Positions 45,808-54,277 are shown, counted from the stretch's first letter. The stretch is DNA of 64,000 nt from Lactobacillus colini (GCF_017874575.1 NZ_JAGGLU010000001.1:248001-312000), one strand, 5' to 3'. Notes: a model not told the origin generated them from the sequence alone. Numbers and translations: made by a program.

Positions 45808-45845
45808 GAAACTTAAAGGTATATAAAGAAAAGTATTAGCTTGAC

Positions 45846-45867
45846 ACTGATACGACCCTAGTCAAGT
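45846..45867 (-). repeat. 22-bp element, inverse copy of 17838-17859
   Basis: The 22 bases beginning ACTGATACGACC and ending GTCAAGT are the exact reverse complement of the copy 28 kb to the left. It lies 39 bp behind the broken adhesin gene. Confidence 0.5.
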
Positions 45868-45925
45868 AGATAATAAAAATATGAAAAGACTATGTGTCTT
45901 GGAAAAAATAAATACACATAAATGC

Positions 45926-45965
45926 AAAAAAAGCCGTTGGAACCATAGGGTTTCAACGGCTTTTT
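45926..45965 (+). terminator. intrinsic terminator, target of an intron insertion
   Basis: AAAAGCCGTTG..GAACC pairs with GGGTTTCAACGGCTTTT, followed by TTTTT. A group II intron 5' end starts 7 bp after it. Confidence 0.85.
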
Positions 45966-45971
45966 CTAGGT

Positions 45972-46085
45972 GTGTGTCAGGCATGACACTTTATCTAGTC
46001 TGGTGAAAGAAGTGGTTAGCAAGTTCTCCGATCCTACGTACAGAAACCTAGTTAGATCAAATGATAGGTAAGATTGCTAGGCAAA
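45972..46085 (+). mobile_element. degenerate 5' fragment of a group II intron
   Basis: GTGTGTCAGGCATGAC, then TTATCTAGTCTGGTGAAAG, then AAGTGGTTAGCAAGTTCTCC and CTACGTACAGAAACCTAGTTAGA match the start of the intact intron at 47107 (GTGTGTTGGGCATG, TTATCTAGTCTGATGAAA, AAGTGGCTAGCAAGTTTTCC, TTACGTACAGAAATCTGGTCAG). About 75 bases of domain I between these blocks are missing, and nothing recognisable follows after about 46085. Orientation is the same as the intact copy. Confidence 0.75.
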
Positions 46086-46138
46086 GAAGAGTGTAAGTGT
46101 ACTCTTACTTTCAGTGGAACTTTAATTAAATGTATACA

Positions 46139-46163
46139 CACTTATCCATGTCATGGATAAGTG
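46139..46163. repeat. 12-bp perfect inverted repeat
   Basis: CACTTATCCATG and CATGGATAAGTG are separated by one base. It lies 48 bp beyond the minus-strand stop of the SLAP-CAP gene and could act as its transcript end, though only a weak T-run follows on that strand. Confidence 0.55.
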
Positions 46164-47074
46164 GATAAGGACTTAAGCTATTTTTTAGTAAAATTTTTAA
46201 GCTAATATTTTTAGTTTCCAACTCCAACAATGGCAACACCATTCTTATAATATCCATTGTTATGAGTCATTGCTAAACTTACAGTTAAAGTCTTTAAATC
46301 AGTAGATTTTAAAGTATCTCTATGTCCCCAGTTAGCTGATGCATCATTATAGACAAAGGTGTTGAAAGCATCTTTTGCCATTTTATCTGGAGTAGACAAA
46401 TCAACAAGATATGAAATTTCGTAATATTTTATACTAGCACCTTGGTGATAATCAGGCTGCTGAGTTGCGTCCCAGGCTGTAGCATCATGTTTGGCTCTCT
46501 GTAAAGCATAGCTATCTAAAGAGCTATCAATAGTTACAGGTGCAAGACCTTGTGATGCTCTCCAATTATTAACAAGTTTTACGAATTCTTCTTCAGTTTG
46601 TTTAATAATAGCAGGAGTTAATTGAACATTAGTAGAGGACTTTGATGTATTACTTTGTGTGTTATTAGTTACTTGAACTGCTGTAGTGGAACTATTATTA
46701 AAACCTGTATCTGCTTTTTCGGTGTTACTTTCTGAAGTAGAAGATATGCTTCCTTTAGGTGTGTCGGTATCTGTTGAAATAATCCATTTATTATTACCAA
46801 TTCGATACCACATAACATTATTAGAATCGTATTTTTCTTCAAATACTTTTCGCTTACCGAAAAGAGCTTCATGAGTTCCTTCTCCATTAGGTGATGTATG
46901 TACCATTCCTGCGCCAGTAACATTTACTGTGAATAAAGACTTTGTGCTTGATGAATTAGATGAGGAGTTATTAGAAGAGTAAGTAAAGTTAGCTAATTTC
47001 ACATATTGATTACGTCCAATTCTGTACATCTTGCTGTTTTTGATAGTAGCTACTTTCCCGTAGGTTGCGTGAGA

Positions 47075-47104
47075 GGTGCCAGCATAGAGCTTGGTGCCTT
47101 TTTT
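47075..47104 (+). other. terminator-like hairpin just upstream of the intron insertion site
   Basis: GGTGCCAGC (47075-47083), loop ATAGA, then GC-T-TGGTGCC (47089-47098) pair over 9 bp with two G-U pairs and one bulged T; TTTTTT follows. It arises on the antisense strand of the SLAP-CAP coding sequence, and the intron begins 2 bp after the T-run. Confidence 0.6.
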
Positions 47105-47625
47105 AAGTGTGTTGGGCATGATATTTATCTAGTCTGATGAAAATCCAGATTACGGGTATTTGTCGCCAAGTGTAGTGAGCCACAAGCTGGTAGCGGTGAC
47201 GCTATGAGTGAAGGAAGTGGCTAGCAAGTTTTCCAAACTTACGTACAGAAATCTGGTCAGGCCAAATGGTGGATAAGACTGCCTCACAAGTCGAAGTCCA
47301 AACGACAAACGTAAAACCAAGACGGTAAACTAGGAAGTTGTGGAGAATTAGAGATAAATGTCTTACCCCGAGAGATCTCATGGACAGGCGAAGCCGAGCA
47401 AGCTTTAAAAACAGCGATCGTAAGCCTGGTCGAAAAAGGTTAATCATGAGAAGTCAGCTAAGGTCATAGTAGCGATGAAGGCTCTGTAATGGAGCTGGAT
47501 GCGAAGGACCTAATGTTTGTAGAAGCATATCCCACTATAAGCAATGTTCAGACAGTCCGAAAGAGAGGATAACCGAAAAGCTAAGAGATCGTAACTCTTA
47601 ACTGGCTAAAGTATCGGGGACAGTT

Positions 47626-48975
47626 TTGAATAAATTTACAAGTAGAAATGGAGATATCACGAGTATGGAATTAATAGAAGAGATTTTGAGTCAAAATAAT
47701 CTCAAAGAAGCTATTAGAAGAGTAAAGATAAACAAAGGTGCCCCCGGAGTCGATCACAGAAGTATTGAGGAACTTGATAGCTATTTTAAAGAGCATCAAG
47801 CAGAAATCAAACAGGCAATTATGCAAATGAAGTATCGACCACAAGCGGTTCGCCGAGTTTATATCCCTAAAGCCAACGGCAAGAAAAGACCGTTGGGAAT
47901 TCCAACGGTAGTTGATCGAGTAATCCAACAAGCAGTAGCACAAGTACTGATAAAGATCTATGATCCTACATTTAGTAATCACAGCTATGGCTTTAGACCT
48001 GGTCGCAGCGCACATGATGGAATTAAGCAGGTCTTAGAATATTTGAACTCAAGCTATCAATGGGTAATAGATCTAGATATTGAGAAATATTTTGACACAG
48101 TAAATCACGATAAATTGATTTCAATAGTAAGAGAGCAGGTAAATGATAAAACCACCCTCCACTTAATTCGATCTTTCTTAAAGGCAGGAATTATGGAAGA
48201 TGGTTTAATCAAACCTAGTCAGATTGGAGTACCCCAAGGCGGACCACTCTCTCCAATTCTATCAAATATCTATCTAGATAAATTTGATAAGGAATTGGAA
48301 GCGAGAGAATTACACTTTGTTCGTTATGCCGATGACTGTAACATCTTCGTCAGAAGTGAAATGGCGGCTAACCGAGTAATGAAATCAGTGTCATCATGGC
48401 TAGAAAGAAAGTTATTCCTAAAAGTCAACGCCACCAAAACTAAAGTAGTCAGACCAAGTAAGAGTAACTTCTTGGGCTTTACCTTCTGGAAGACTGGGGA
48501 AAAGTGGCAGTGCAAGCCAAGCGATGATCGCAAGATAAAATTGCAGGCTAAAATAAAACTGCTTCTGGAAAGAAGAAAAGCAGCAGCACAACCACTATCC
48601 TTGGTATTCACTAAGGTAAATCAAGTGGTCAGTGGATGGATCAATTACTTCAGAATTGGCAGTATGAACACCTTTCTAAAAGAACTTGGACAATGGCTTC
48701 GCCATAAAATTAGGGTAGTCATTATCAAGCAGTGGAAGATTCCTAAACGAATCTACATTAACTTGATGCGAATTAATAAAGCTTTTAAGTGTAATTTTAG
48801 TGAAGAAGATATTCATAAAACCGCTAATACACGGCTAGGCTGGTATAGAAGAGCAACTGGCAATGTAATTAATTACCTGTTAAGTCCCAAAGTATTGGAG
48901 ATAAAGAAAGCGGATCGCCCAGGCTTGGTCGATCCGCTAGAATACTATAAAACTCGTAAAATAATACAAATGTAG
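47626..48975 (+). CDS. ltrA: group II intron reverse transcriptase/maturase
   Basis: 449 residues. Reverse transcriptase blocks are in order: INKGAPGVDHRSIEEL, RRVYIPKANGKKRPLGIPTVVDRVIQQA, HSYGFRPGRSAHDGI, VIDLDIEKYFDTVNH, QIGVPQGGPLSPILSNIYLDKFD and FVRYADDCNIFV (YADD at 234-237). The maturase/thumb region follows (VVSGWINYFRIGSMNTFLKELGQWLRHKIR). There is no HNH endonuclease domain at the C-terminus, so it would prime on nascent DNA or use the replication fork. TTG at 47626 has GGGGA 5 bp upstream; ATG 47665 is the alternative. The stop overlaps the start of domain V. The protein needs its intron RNA for splicing and movement and appears complete. Confidence 0.93.
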   Translation: MNKFTSRNGDITSMELIEEILSQNNLKEAIRRVKINKGAPGVDHRSIEELDSYFKEHQAEIKQAIMQMKYRPQAVRRVYIPKANGKKRPLGIPTVVDRVIQQAVAQVLIKIYDPTFSNHSYGFRPGRSAHDGIKQVLEYLNSSYQWVIDLDIEKYFDTVNHDKLISIVREQVNDKTTLHLIRSFLKAGIMEDGLIKPSQIGVPQGGPLSPILSNIYLDKFDKELEARELHFVRYADDCNIFVRSEMAANRVMKSVSSWLERKLFLKVNATKTKVVRPSKSNFLGFTFWKTGEKWQCKPSDDRKIKLQAKIKLLLERRKAAAQPLSLVFTKVNQVVSGWINYFRIGSMNTFLKELGQWLRHKIRVVIIKQWKIPKRIYINLMRINKAFKCNFSEEDIHKTANTRLGWYRRATGNVINYLLSPKVLEIKKADRPGLVDPLEYYKTRKIIQM

Positions 48976-49041
48976 CGCCGTATACGGAACCGTACGTACG
49001 GTGCAATGAGAGGGGCAAGAATTAATCTTCCTCTACTCTAT
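48974..49041 (+). ncRNA. group II intron domains V and VI
   Basis: Domain V: GCGCCGTA (48975-48982) pairs with TACGGTGC (48997-49004), inner TACG/CGTA around GAAC, with a CG bulge; AGC triad at 48974-48976. Domain VI: AGAGG (49009-49013) pairs with CCTCT (49030-49034), inner AAGA/TCTT. The A at 49035, seventh from the 3' end, is the branch-point candidate. Confidence 0.8.
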
Positions 49042-49378
49042 TGTGTTTGCCTTTATTATTGTAAATGTAAGCATTGTGGTAAATAGTACGAGAAGTACCG
49101 TCAATATTAACAGCTCTAACATACTTGTTATTGCCAATTTGATAGTAAGTCTTACCTTTGATAGTTACCTTGTTACCGTAAACGTTAACTGACTTGTAAG
49201 TAGAGATCTTCTTACCAGTAGAACTACCGTTTTGATTATAAACAATAGATTTAGACATAATAGTTCTTCTAGTAGCAGCATCCACTTTAGTAGAATTGTT
49301 AATAGCTAAACTGCCAATAGAACCAAGACCTAATACTAATGCGGTACCTAGAGTAAAGACATTTTTCTTTCTTAACAT

Positions 49379-49716
49379 AATTGTTTTCCTCCGTAAGATA
49401 TTTAATTATCATTGATTATACTTTAAATATATCAAGTCTAAAAATGATATTACAATATATAAATTCTGCTCCGTTACCCTATTTTAAATATAATAAAACG
49501 AAGAATATTATTTCTAATAATTTATACTTTTTAAATGTTTAATAACAAAATTTTTCTATATTGCATTCAATTTTTAGTATATAAGTTATTTAATATATCA
49601 AGATAAGTTACTATGAAAACGAATTCTTTTTTTGTGTTAAATAACATTTTTTGTTTCAATATTTTAATATTTTGGTAAAATAAATGTGAAACTATTATCA
49701 GGAGGAACAGGTAATA
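49379..49716. other. 338-bp divergent intergenic region
   Basis: Very A/T-rich. On the left, the GGAGG of the SLAP-CAP gene and a minus-strand TATAAT. On the right, a weak promoter (TGTTTC, 18 bp, TAAAAT at 49676-49681) and the CAGGAGGAACAGG site of the NlpC/P60 gene. No further gene seen. Confidence 0.5.
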
Positions 49717-50820
49717 ATGAAGATAAAATCTAAATTTACCGCAGCACTTGTTGCCACCTTGTTAGGTGCAAGCTTTTTAACTGCGAATGTTAAAGCTGCA
49801 GATGTTAATGAAAGTAGTCAAGATCAGGCTACTCAAACTCAAGTAGTCGATACTTCAAAAGCAGTTAATTATTTTAAAACTAATCCAAAGATTATTAAAT
49901 TAAAGAAGGCAACTACGCTTTATAAAGATACTGCCTTAACTAACCCTGACCATAAGGCAAAAGCAGGTTACCACTATTTAATTTCATCATTAATTACCAA
50001 CGATGATGGTAGTAAGGTATTAAAGACTTCATCAGGTCTTTACATATCTGCAGATACTGCATTATCTAGTAAAGTTAAAGGATATCAGAATCCTTCCAAG
50101 TATCACCAAGTTCATTACACCCAAATTAAGCCTTATGGCAAGGTAGGTTATAACCTATATCGTGGTTATGAAGGGATTAAAACTTGGAAAGTTATGCATA
50201 AGATGGGTACTTGGGCAGGTACTAATTACTACAACCAAGCAACTTACAATGCAGTTAAGAACTTCCAACGTCGTCACGGTTTAAAAGCAACTGGTAATGT
50301 CAATTTAAAAACTTGGCAAAAGATGGGCTTTTCTAAGAAAGAGTGGTATGGCATTGATAGCTATGTAGCCCCACTTGCTGCTAAAGCATGGCAAGGTAGA
50401 TCTGCTCATATTGAAGCTATGATTAAGCAAGCATACAAATATATGGGTAAGCCATGGCTTGCGGGTTGTTCTTCCAGCCCTGCCTATGGTGTCGATTGTT
50501 CAGGATTAGTAATGCAAGCATTATATGCTGGTGGTATTAGTCCAGAACCAGTTAGCTCAATTGGGCATGCTCATCCAGGTAACGAATGGAACTCACGTAA
50601 CTTATGGGCAGATAAAAAGTTGAAGCGGGTTGCTTACTCACAACGTAAACGTGGTGACTTAGTATTTTACTATCAACCAGGTACTCACACTATTTGGCAT
50701 GTTGCAATTTACTTAGGTAATAATCGCGTAATTGAAAGTTGGCCACCTTATGTAAGTGTTCAACCAATTGTTAATAGTCAACGCAATGTAATTGCAGGGA
50801 TTAAGCGTCCATTTATCTAA
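49717..50820 (+). CDS. secreted NlpC/P60 peptidoglycan endopeptidase
   Basis: 367 residues. Signal peptide to about residue 27 (ANVKAAD). A PG_binding_1-type domain (TYNAVKNFQRRHGLKATGNVNLKTWQKMG) lies at about 182-210, and a C-terminal NlpC/P60 domain holds C261 (GVDCSGLVMQ) and H328 (TIWHVAIYLG). It would cut stem peptides (D-Glu to diamino acid or between stem residues) in the wall, for growth or daughter-cell separation. CAGGAGGAA precedes the ATG. Terminator at 50824-50867, partly overlapping the leader of the next gene. Confidence 0.9.
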   Translation: MKIKSKFTAALVATLLGASFLTANVKAADVNESSQDQATQTQVVDTSKAVNYFKTNPKIIKLKKATTLYKDTALTNPDHKAKAGYHYLISSLITNDDGSKVLKTSSGLYISADTALSSKVKGYQNPSKYHQVHYTQIKPYGKVGYNLYRGYEGIKTWKVMHKMGTWAGTNYYNQATYNAVKNFQRRHGLKATGNVNLKTWQKMGFSKKEWYGIDSYVAPLAAKAWQGRSAHIEAMIKQAYKYMGKPWLAGCSSSPAYGVDCSGLVMQALYAGGISPEPVSSIGHAHPGNEWNSRNLWADKKLKRVAYSQRKRGDLVFYYQPGTHTIWHVAIYLGNNRVIESWPPYVSVQPIVNSQRNVIAGIKRPFI

Positions 50821-50823
50821 AAG

Positions 50824-50867
50824 TAAAAGTGTATTGAAAGTATTTGGCTTTTGATACACTTTTTTTA
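50824..50867 (+). terminator. intrinsic terminator
   Basis: AAAAGTGTAT pairs with ATACACTTTT, followed by TTTATGG; it lies 14 bp before the next start, so partial read-through is likely to feed the next gene. Confidence 0.75.
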
Positions 50868-50880
50868 TGGGGAATTAAGA

Positions 50881-51795
50881 ATGAAATTAAAATATAAATT
50901 TTTAGTGGCTACAGTTTTATGTTTAGGATTAGGCATTAACAATGCTAATTCCACTTTGGCAGCAGTTGAGGACGGTAATCAACAAGATTCTACTCAAACA
51001 CATGAACAAACACAAACTACAAGCCCAAATGAAGAAAATGTCCAATCGAATCAGTCATCTCAACCACAATGGCAGACTATTAATGGTAAAACTTATTACA
51101 TAAAAAATGATAAAAAGTTAAAAGGCTACCGTCAAATTCAAGGCAATTGGTATGTCTTCAACAAAAATGGTGAAATGTTAACTGGTATAAGAAAAATTCC
51201 ACATACCAAGAGCCTAGGATATTTCGATCAGCAAGGGCACCGTATTTTCAATAATATCAATGTAGGTAAGGCTAAATATTGGATTGATTCTAAAGGGAAT
51301 ATTATTGGTGTAAAACATAATGCTAAAGTAGTATCACAGCGCCCTGAAATGCCAACTGGTTGTGAAATTACTGCGGTAACAATGATGCTTAATTACGCTG
51401 GTGTTAATGTTTCAAAGTTTAAGGCTGCTAAGGTGATGCATTATAGCTTAAATCCTAATAAGGGATTCGTTGGTTCTCCCTACAAGAAGTGGCCTTTAGG
51501 ATATTGGGTAGCTCCAGATGGCATTAAGTCAGTTGTTAAGCACTATCTTGGTATAGCTAAGGTGATGACTAATGCAAGTATGTCTGCAATTAAGCAAAAA
51601 CTAATTCGTTCACATTTAGTAGTTGCTTGGGTAGGAGACTTTGATGGCTTTTCTAATCATGCAATTACTCTAACAGGTTATCACGGCAATACCTTGTACT
51701 ATAATGATCCATGGACTGGCACTAAGCGCTCAATTAGTGAAAAGAAATTCATGTATCATTGGAGAAAAGATGCTAAGAGAGCTTTGAGCTATTGA
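50881..51795 (+). CDS. secreted C39-like cysteine peptidase with wall-binding repeats
   Basis: 304 residues. Signal peptide to about residue 28 (STLAA), a Gln/Thr/Ser-rich linker, then short choline-binding-like repeats (WQTINGKTYYIKNDKK, YRQIQGNWYVFNKNGEMLTG, KYWIDSKGNIIG). The C-terminal Peptidase_C39_2-like domain has C161 (MPTGCEITAVTMMLNYAG), H260 (SNHAITLTGY) and N275-D276 (YYNDPW). It probably cleaves a peptide bond on the surface; the substrate is unknown. ATG 50881 has GGGGAATT upstream. Its leader resembles that of the preceding NlpC/P60 protein (MKLKYKF versus MKIKSKF), but the catalytic domains are unrelated. Confidence 0.82.
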   Translation: MKLKYKFLVATVLCLGLGINNANSTLAAVEDGNQQDSTQTHEQTQTTSPNEENVQSNQSSQPQWQTINGKTYYIKNDKKLKGYRQIQGNWYVFNKNGEMLTGIRKIPHTKSLGYFDQQGHRIFNNINVGKAKYWIDSKGNIIGVKHNAKVVSQRPEMPTGCEITAVTMMLNYAGVNVSKFKAAKVMHYSLNPNKGFVGSPYKKWPLGYWVAPDGIKSVVKHYLGIAKVMTNASMSAIKQKLIRSHLVVAWVGDFDGFSNHAITLTGYHGNTLYYNDPWTGTKRSISEKKFMYHWRKDAKRALSY

Positions 51796-51900
51796 TAAAT
51801 TCAACATTAACCCTTGCATAAATTAATAATAAGTGTAAAATAATTCCTAATGAAAAATAATTGAATGACAGAGAGCATTCGTTTTTTGGAGGAATTTAAT

Positions 51901-53127
51901 ATGGATAACACATTTATGCACAGCCATAGTCTAAGCAAAAATCAGAAGTGGGTCATTGCGTCTACTTCTTCAGGGTTTGCTCTAGAGAATATGGATGTGC
52001 TTTTTTTGTCATTTGCTATGAGTTCGATGATTTCAGACTTGCATCTAAGTGGTGGTGCAGCTGGCTTGATTGGCTCAGTGACTAACTTAGGAATGTTATT
52101 TGGAGGGGTCATCTTCGGCTTTTTGGGTGATAAAATTGGTCGAGTGAAAACTTTCAGTCACACAATCATCATTTTTGCTTTAGCAACAGCAATGATGTCT
52201 TGGGCAAATAATATCAGCTTAATTTACGTCTTAAGATTCTTAGCTGGAATTGGTGCAGGTGGTGAATACGGCGTAGGCATTGCACTAATTGCAGAAAATT
52301 TCAATCGTCATCAAATCGGAAAGATGACATCAATTGCAGCCATCGGTGGGCAAATTGGCGCAATTATAGCGGCTTTAGTTGCAGCATGGATCATCCCTAT
52401 GGCTGGATGGCATACGTTATTTTTAGTTGGAATTATCCCAGTTATCTTAATTATTTTCATTAGACGACACGTTCAAGAGAGTGAGCAATTTTTACAAGTT
52501 AAGTCTCATGAACACGAATCTTTGCTAAAAGAAGTATTCATCCAAATGGTGGCTACCCCGCGTTTAGCTTGGCAGACTTTCGGCCTAATGGCAATGATGA
52601 CAGTTCAAATTGCCGGCTACTTTGGCTTAATGAATTGGCTCCCAACAATTGTTCAAAAGCAATTAAACTTAAATGTTTCGGGTTCTAGTCTTTGGATGAT
52701 TGCAACTATTTTAGGTATGAGTGTTGGGATGATGACTTTCGGTAGTATCTTTGACAAATTTGGTCCACGTCGAGCTTTCACAATCTTTTTAATTGGTTCT
52801 GCTGCGATGGTCTATACTTTAAGTTTAGCTAATAATATAGCTAGCTTGCTTATAATCGGCGCAATTGTAGGCTTCTTTTCAAATGGAATGTTTGGTGGCT
52901 ACGGTGCTGTAATTAGTCGACTATATCCAACAAAAATTAGATCAACTGCCAACAATATTATTGTAAACGTCGGACGTGCAATTGGTGGCTTTTCATCAGT
53001 AGTAATTGGAATTTTAATGGATCACTATAACTTATCGGTGGTAATGGGATTCCTATCCGTCCTTTATATTATTAGCTTCCTAGTTATGATAAGTCTGCCT
53101 GGTATTAGTGAGTTATCAAAGAAGTAA
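51901..53127 (+). CDS. MFS transporter (sugar/aromatic-acid:H+ symporter-like)
   Basis: 408 residues with twelve hydrophobic segments. The MFS loop 2-3 motif is GFLGDKIGRVKTF, and RFLAGIGAGGEYGVGIALIAENF is the segment typical of the sialic acid/aromatic acid/sugar symporter branch. TTTTTGGAGGAATTTAAT gives a strong start at 51901. It lies beside, and convergent with, the AraC gene that neighbours the alpha-L-rhamnosidase, so uptake of rhamnosides or of their aglycones is possible; this is context only. Confidence 0.85.
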   Translation: MDNTFMHSHSLSKNQKWVIASTSSGFALENMDVLFLSFAMSSMISDLHLSGGAAGLIGSVTNLGMLFGGVIFGFLGDKIGRVKTFSHTIIIFALATAMMSWANNISLIYVLRFLAGIGAGGEYGVGIALIAENFNRHQIGKMTSIAAIGGQIGAIIAALVAAWIIPMAGWHTLFLVGIIPVILIIFIRRHVQESEQFLQVKSHEHESLLKEVFIQMVATPRLAWQTFGLMAMMTVQIAGYFGLMNWLPTIVQKQLNLNVSGSSLWMIATILGMSVGMMTFGSIFDKFGPRRAFTIFLIGSAAMVYTLSLANNIASLLIIGAIVGFFSNGMFGGYGAVISRLYPTKIRSTANNIIVNVGRAIGGFSSVVIGILMDHYNLSVVMGFLSVLYIISFLVMISLPGISELSKK

Positions 53128-53188
53128 GCATAATGGATTTGCCTGGCGATCCATGGACTAGAAGATAATGCAAGAATATCAGCCAGAC

Positions 53189-54277
53189 CTACTCATAGCT
53201 TTTCCTGAATTTAAGCGGAGTAATATCTTCAAATCGCTTAAATGTAGTAGAAAAAATCGCCTGACTATGAAAGCCGCAATCAGCTGCGATTTGTGCTAGA
53301 GATTTAGAAGTGAAGATTAATTCATGTTTAGATAAGTTGATCTTTTCTTGGTTAATGGCATGAATTATCGTTTGACCAGTTTCTTTTGAAAAAAGATGTT
53401 GCAGGTAAGAGAGACTACAATTAACTTCTTGAGCTACTTCGTCAATTTTTTCAATTTGCATAAAATTCTCGTGAATATATTCTTGAGCATGATAAACTAT
53501 TGATGTTAAATTCTTACGTTTCACGCGTTGGACACGAATAATAAAGATCTCTCCAATTGCTCGTGTATATTCATAATAGTTTGAGATAACGGTGTCTTTT
53601 TCAATTTGTTGAATGATTTTATCACTTAGATTATAGGCTTGAGCAATCGCTAGTCCGCCTTTGATAGCAGCGCGTGTATATAGAGTTGTAGCTGCGATTG
53701 CCATATCTTTTTCGTTACGTAGTTTTTGGCTAGTAAAGCTGCCGAAGTTTCCTACTTGGGTAAAGTTCCTAAATCGCTTGTTAAACAATTCTAAATTACC
53801 TGCTGTGACTGAGTTGAGCATCTCCTTTTCGGCAAGATATCCTTTATAGGTAGGTGTGTGTTCACTAATAGTAGAAATATTTTCTCCGATTTTAATAGTT
53901 TTAGACTTGCTATGAATAATTGGCCACTTTTGATAAATCATAAAATATAAGCTTTTTAATAAGCATAGAAACTGCTGAAATCCAAGTAACGGCGCCAGGC
54001 GGTCATAATTTCCATTGCCATTAATAGTAAAGTTAGTGTTTAAAGCAATGATTTCAAAGTTTTGATAAGAAAAATAACCGATACTACTCTGGTCGTCTAA
54101 TAACTTAATAGATAATTCTAAATGATTCTTCGATTTAATTTGAGGGATCATTTTTTTGTTTAGGTGGGGTGCTAGTGGATTAGAAAAGTTTTTTATTAAT
54201 AAGTCTTTAGAATTCAGTAGATATAGATTAAGACTAGTTCCCTGATGGTAAGTTGTTAAGATATCTTCAATCTTCAT
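53189..54277 (-). CDS. AraC-family regulator next to the rhamnosidase
   Basis: 362 residues. The C-terminal two-HTH AraC domain is clear (IDEVAQEVNCSLSYLQHLFSKETGQTI, then SLAQIAADCGFHSQAIFSTTFKRFEDITPLKFRK). The N-terminal 240 residues form a sensing domain without a recognised fold name. ATG 54277 (MKIEDILTTYHQ) is preferred; an in-frame ATG at 54319 adds 14 residues without a ribosome binding site. It is divergent from the rhamnosidase gene and probably activates it. Confidence 0.88.
   Translation of the reverse strand: MKIEDILTTYHQGTSLNLYLLNSKDLLIKNFSNPLAPHLNKKMIPQIKSKNHLELSIKLLDDQSSIGYFSYQNFEIIALNTNFTINGNGNYDRLAPLLGFQQFLCLLKSLYFMIYQKWPIIHSKSKTIKIGENISTISEHTPTYKGYLAEKEMLNSVTAGNLELFNKRFRNFTQVGNFGSFTSQKLRNEKDMAIAATTLYTRAAIKGGLAIAQAYNLSDKIIQQIEKDTVISNYYEYTRAIGEIFIIRVQRVKRKNLTSIVYHAQEYIHENFMQIEKIDEVAQEVNCSLSYLQHLFSKETGQTIIHAINQEKINLSKHELIFTSKSLAQIAADCGFHSQAIFSTTFKRFEDITPLKFRKSYE

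Larger units (their letters stand above)
45808..46210. other. 403-bp intergenic stretch between adhesin remnant and SLAP-CAP gene
   Basis: Holds, in order, the 22-bp repeat, a terminator, the intron fragment, a small hairpin (AGAGT/ACTCT near 46088-46105) and the long palindrome at 46139-46163. No gene is seen on either strand. Confidence 0.6.
47107..49041 (+). mobile_element. intact group II intron (IIC-like), 1935 bp
   Basis: Starts with GTGTG (group II consensus GUGYG) and ends CTACTCTAT, with the AY end. The 5' ribozyme part fills 47107-47625, the reverse transcriptase ORF 47626-48975, and domains V/VI 48974-49041. A candidate EBS1 (TTAAAAA, 47405-47411) pairs perfectly with the 5' exon end TTTTTAA (47100-47106). 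Removing exactly these bases restores the host frame. Insertion behind a hairpin with T-run, the short endonuclease-less protein and a second relic behind another terminator (45972) point to subclass IIC. Class assignment is inference; boundaries are well supported. Confidence 0.88.
46211..49378 (-). pseudogene. secreted SLAP-CAP domain protein gene, split by a group II intron
   Basis: Two exons on the minus strand: 49378-49042 (337 nt) and 47106-46211 (896 nt). Joined they give 1233 nt, 410 codons plus stop, with the junction reading NNKGKHIKKGTKLYAG, a normal SLAP sequence. The product would have a signal peptide (cleavage near VDAA), several SLAP-type wall-binding units and a C-terminal CAP/SCP domain (FVKLVNNWRASQGLAPV, DATQQPDYHQGAS, NWGHRDTLKS). 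The intron is on the opposite strand, so it cannot splice from this mRNA; the gene is broken. The 5' piece still encodes a secreted 118-residue SLAP protein stopping inside the intron, with a good GGAGG before its ATG. The 3' piece has no start signals. Confidence 0.88.

Noticed and set aside
47626-48975. Retron or diversity-generating reverse transcriptase
   Set aside because: The protein has the group II maturase region and is flanked by domain V/VI and a GTGTG 5' end; no msr/msd or variable-repeat pair is present.
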